NCBI GenBank assembly: GCA_022574795.1
Contig: JACZRJ010000042.1
Span: 1-5,504 of the forward strand
Reading direction: 5' to 3'
DNA: 5,504 nt
From: Patescibacteria group bacterium
GTDB lineage: Bacteria > Patescibacteriota > Andersenbacteria > UBA10190
Position numbers and translations under genes: made by a program. Within the stretch, counting starts at the first letter, position 1; each line of letters starts with the position of its first letter. Of the stretch, positions 4,073 to 5,504 are shown in pieces. The notes under the pieces are model-generated. The model worked only from the letters and a program-made list of their open reading frames with translations. It ran no database searches and was not told the origin of the DNA.

Positions 4073-5504
4073 ATGACCCAATCCAAACAATCCACCCTGT
4101 CTGACCTCCACTGGTATTCGTTTTTAGTGGTGACCGGCGCTACCTCTACCGCCGTTGAAATTACCGGTCTGCGTCTGTTGGCCCCACTCTTTGGTTCTTC
4201 CCTGCCCATCTGGGGTTCAGCTATCGCCGTCGTAATTGGCGGGCTGGCCTGGGGATACTCAATCGGCGGCCGGCGCTCACAGAAATATGTCAGCGAGCGC
4301 CTGGTCTTAGGACGGGCGGCGCTGGCCGCCGGCCTATTCGTCTGGCTGCCACTGGTGTTCCGGCTAGCCCTACTCGTCCGTGATCAGTTTCTAGCTAGCG
4401 GGTCGCCGCTAATTCTAAGCGCTCTTATCATATCTCTCGTGGCTCTTCTACCACCATCCGTTCTCTTCGGCATGGTCAGCCCGCTGGCCATCCAAGTTGA
4501 AGCTGCCCGCCGTCAGCAGAGCGCCGGGCAAGTTGCCGGACGTATCTTTAACCTAACTACCATAGGAAGCTTATTCGGCATCCTCATCCCCTCATTTCTT
4601 ACCATTCCTCTGCTGGGCACGTTAGAAACCATTTGGCTCTTCGCCGGACTAACCTTACTCATAAGCCTCATACCGCTACTACGATCATCCCGCCAACACA
4701 TCAATATCGCCGCCCTAGTCATCACAGCTGGCCTCGCAACCTTTCTAGTTAATCGACCCGACCCCCGCCTTATCTTCGCTGATGAAACATCATATCAGTA
4801 CATAACGGTACGAGAAAATGATAAAGGGTTAGCTCTGATGTTCGACGCCGGGTTCGGTACCCAGTCTGTCTTTACTAACCAGCCCTACACTGATGGATAC
4901 TGGGATTATCTAGCTGCCCTGCCGGCTCTTGTGCCGCCAGCTCAAGAGCTCAACATCCTCGTACTAGGCGCAGCCGCCTCTACCACCGAGCGACAAATGC
5001 AGCGCTTCTGGCAAGGCACACGACGCTTTAATTTCACCAGCGTGGAGATAGACGGACAGCTGCCCAACATCGCCGACCAATACTTCGACCCGCCGGAGCG
5101 CAACATAGTCATAGCTGATGCTAGAGTTTTCATTGCAGCGGATACAGCCTTGCATGACATAATTATTCTGGACACCTATACTCGAGAGCTCACTGTCCCC
5201 TGGCACCTGGCTACGACTGAATTCTTTGCTGCGATGAAGCCTAGGCTTGCCACCACCGGCCTGCTAGCTATCAACCTTAATGCTGCCTCCACCGACACAC
5301 TCTGGATACAAAGCTTAGCCAAAACAGTCTCATCAGTCTTCCCTGATGTCCGCCTCGTCTCTCTGCCCAACTCGTGCAACTATCTACTGTTGGCAAGCAG
5401 ACGCCTGGTGCTAAACGAACAGTTGCCTGTTCCACTACCGGACATCGTCGCGCCGCTGGCAGCTACCCTCCAAACAGCAAAAGTGGCAGTAACAAACAAA
5501 GGAT
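4073..5504 (+). CDS. Membrane protein fused to a spermidine-synthase-like domain (partial at the 3' end)
   Basis: 477 residues are visible and the frame is still open at the window end. The N-terminal half has about seven hydrophobic segments (near 15-38, 47-66, 77-102, 112-139, 157-179, 182-203, 209-226). Family-like motifs are EITGLRLLAPLFGSS (29-43), PPSVLFGMVSP (127-137) and GRIFNLTTIGSLFG (156-169). This is the layout of proteins annotated as fused MFS/spermidine synthase. From 230 a Rossmann-type aminopropyltransferase domain follows: YQYITV (241-246), SVEID (323-327), DAR (349-351), DIIILD (362-367) with D367 at the usual catalytic Asp place, and TTEFFAAMKPRL (381-392). The glycine-rich cofactor loop is lost (LGAAAS, 298-303) and the usual Tyr-His-Glu motif reads YWD (276-278), so true spermidine synthesis is doubtful. 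TAG lies directly before the ATG, fixing the earliest Met start. No Shine-Dalgarno site is present. The coding strand is C-rich, unlike its neighbours. Confidence 0.88.
   Translation, partial: MTQSKQSTLSDLHWYSFLVVTGATSTAVEITGLRLLAPLFGSSLPIWGSAIAVVIGGLAWGYSIGGRRSQKYVSERLVLGRAALAAGLFVWLPLVFRLALLVRDQFLASGSPLILSALIISLVALLPPSVLFGMVSPLAIQVEAARRQQSAGQVAGRIFNLTTIGSLFGILIPSFLTIPLLGTLETIWLFAGLTLLISLIPLLRSSRQHINIAALVITAGLATFLVNRPDPRLIFADETSYQYITVRENDKGLALMFDAGFGTQSVFTNQPYTDGYWDYLAALPALVPPAQELNILVLGAAASTTERQMQRFWQGTRRFNFTSVEIDGQLPNIADQYFDPPERNIVIADARVFIAADTALHDIIILDTYTRELTVPWHLATTEFFAAMKPRLATTGLLAINLNAASTDTLWIQSLAKTVSSVFPDVRLVSLPNSCNYLLLASRRLVLNEQLPVPLPDIVAPLAATLQTAKVAVTNKG

Noticed and set aside
4513..5379. 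Several minus-strand open frames of 67-80 codons inside the fused synthase gene
   Set aside because: The plus-strand frame is open through the whole region and shows clear family motifs, so these are antisense shadows.

Overview
The window most likely comes from a Patescibacteria (candidate phyla radiation, CPR) genome or a close relative. The main reason is the 823-residue membrane-anchored VirD4/HerA-type ATPase next to a small single-span membrane protein, an arrangement I associate with CPR chromosomes. That assignment rests on recall of family appearance, not on a search. The genes have moderate GC, short intergenic gaps and few clear Shine-Dalgarno sites. The complete genes end in TGA, TAA and TAA, and nothing recognisable follows the TGA, so ordinary code 11 with TGA as stop fits.

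Layout. Positions 1-188 are an AT-rich gap on the minus strand. It holds three stem-loops, a possible promoter, and the first 13 codons of a minus-strand gene that leaves the window at base 1. Positions 189-3148 are a two-gene minus-strand operon: first a 160-residue protein with a C-terminal membrane anchor, then, 5 bases later, the large ATPase. Positions 3149-3297 are a divergent intergenic region with an 11-bp tandem repeat, a near-perfect 18-bp palindrome and an extended -10 element. Positions 3298-3969 encode a DUF2461 family protein on the plus strand. Positions 3970-4072 are a second regulatory gap with a perfect 14-bp palindrome, a longer spaced inverted repeat and a weak promoter. 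From 4073 to the window edge runs an incomplete gene for a multi-pass membrane protein fused to a spermidine-synthase-like domain.

How the genes relate. The two minus-strand genes probably act together at the cytoplasmic membrane: a P-loop ATPase of the conjugative coupling-protein class plus a small membrane partner. No relaxase, VirB channel protein or pilin is visible, so 'conjugation' is not demonstrated. The DUF2461 gene and the fused transporter-like/aminopropyltransferase-like gene appear to be independent units, each with its own upstream region. They also have opposite base skew on the coding strand.

Most notable points: the partner protein of the ATPase, the loss of the glycine-rich cofactor loop in the spermidine-synthase-like domain, probable leaderless starts for both plus-strand genes, and symmetric sites in both intergenic regions. 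I did not find a CRISPR array, insertion sequence, tRNA or rRNA.
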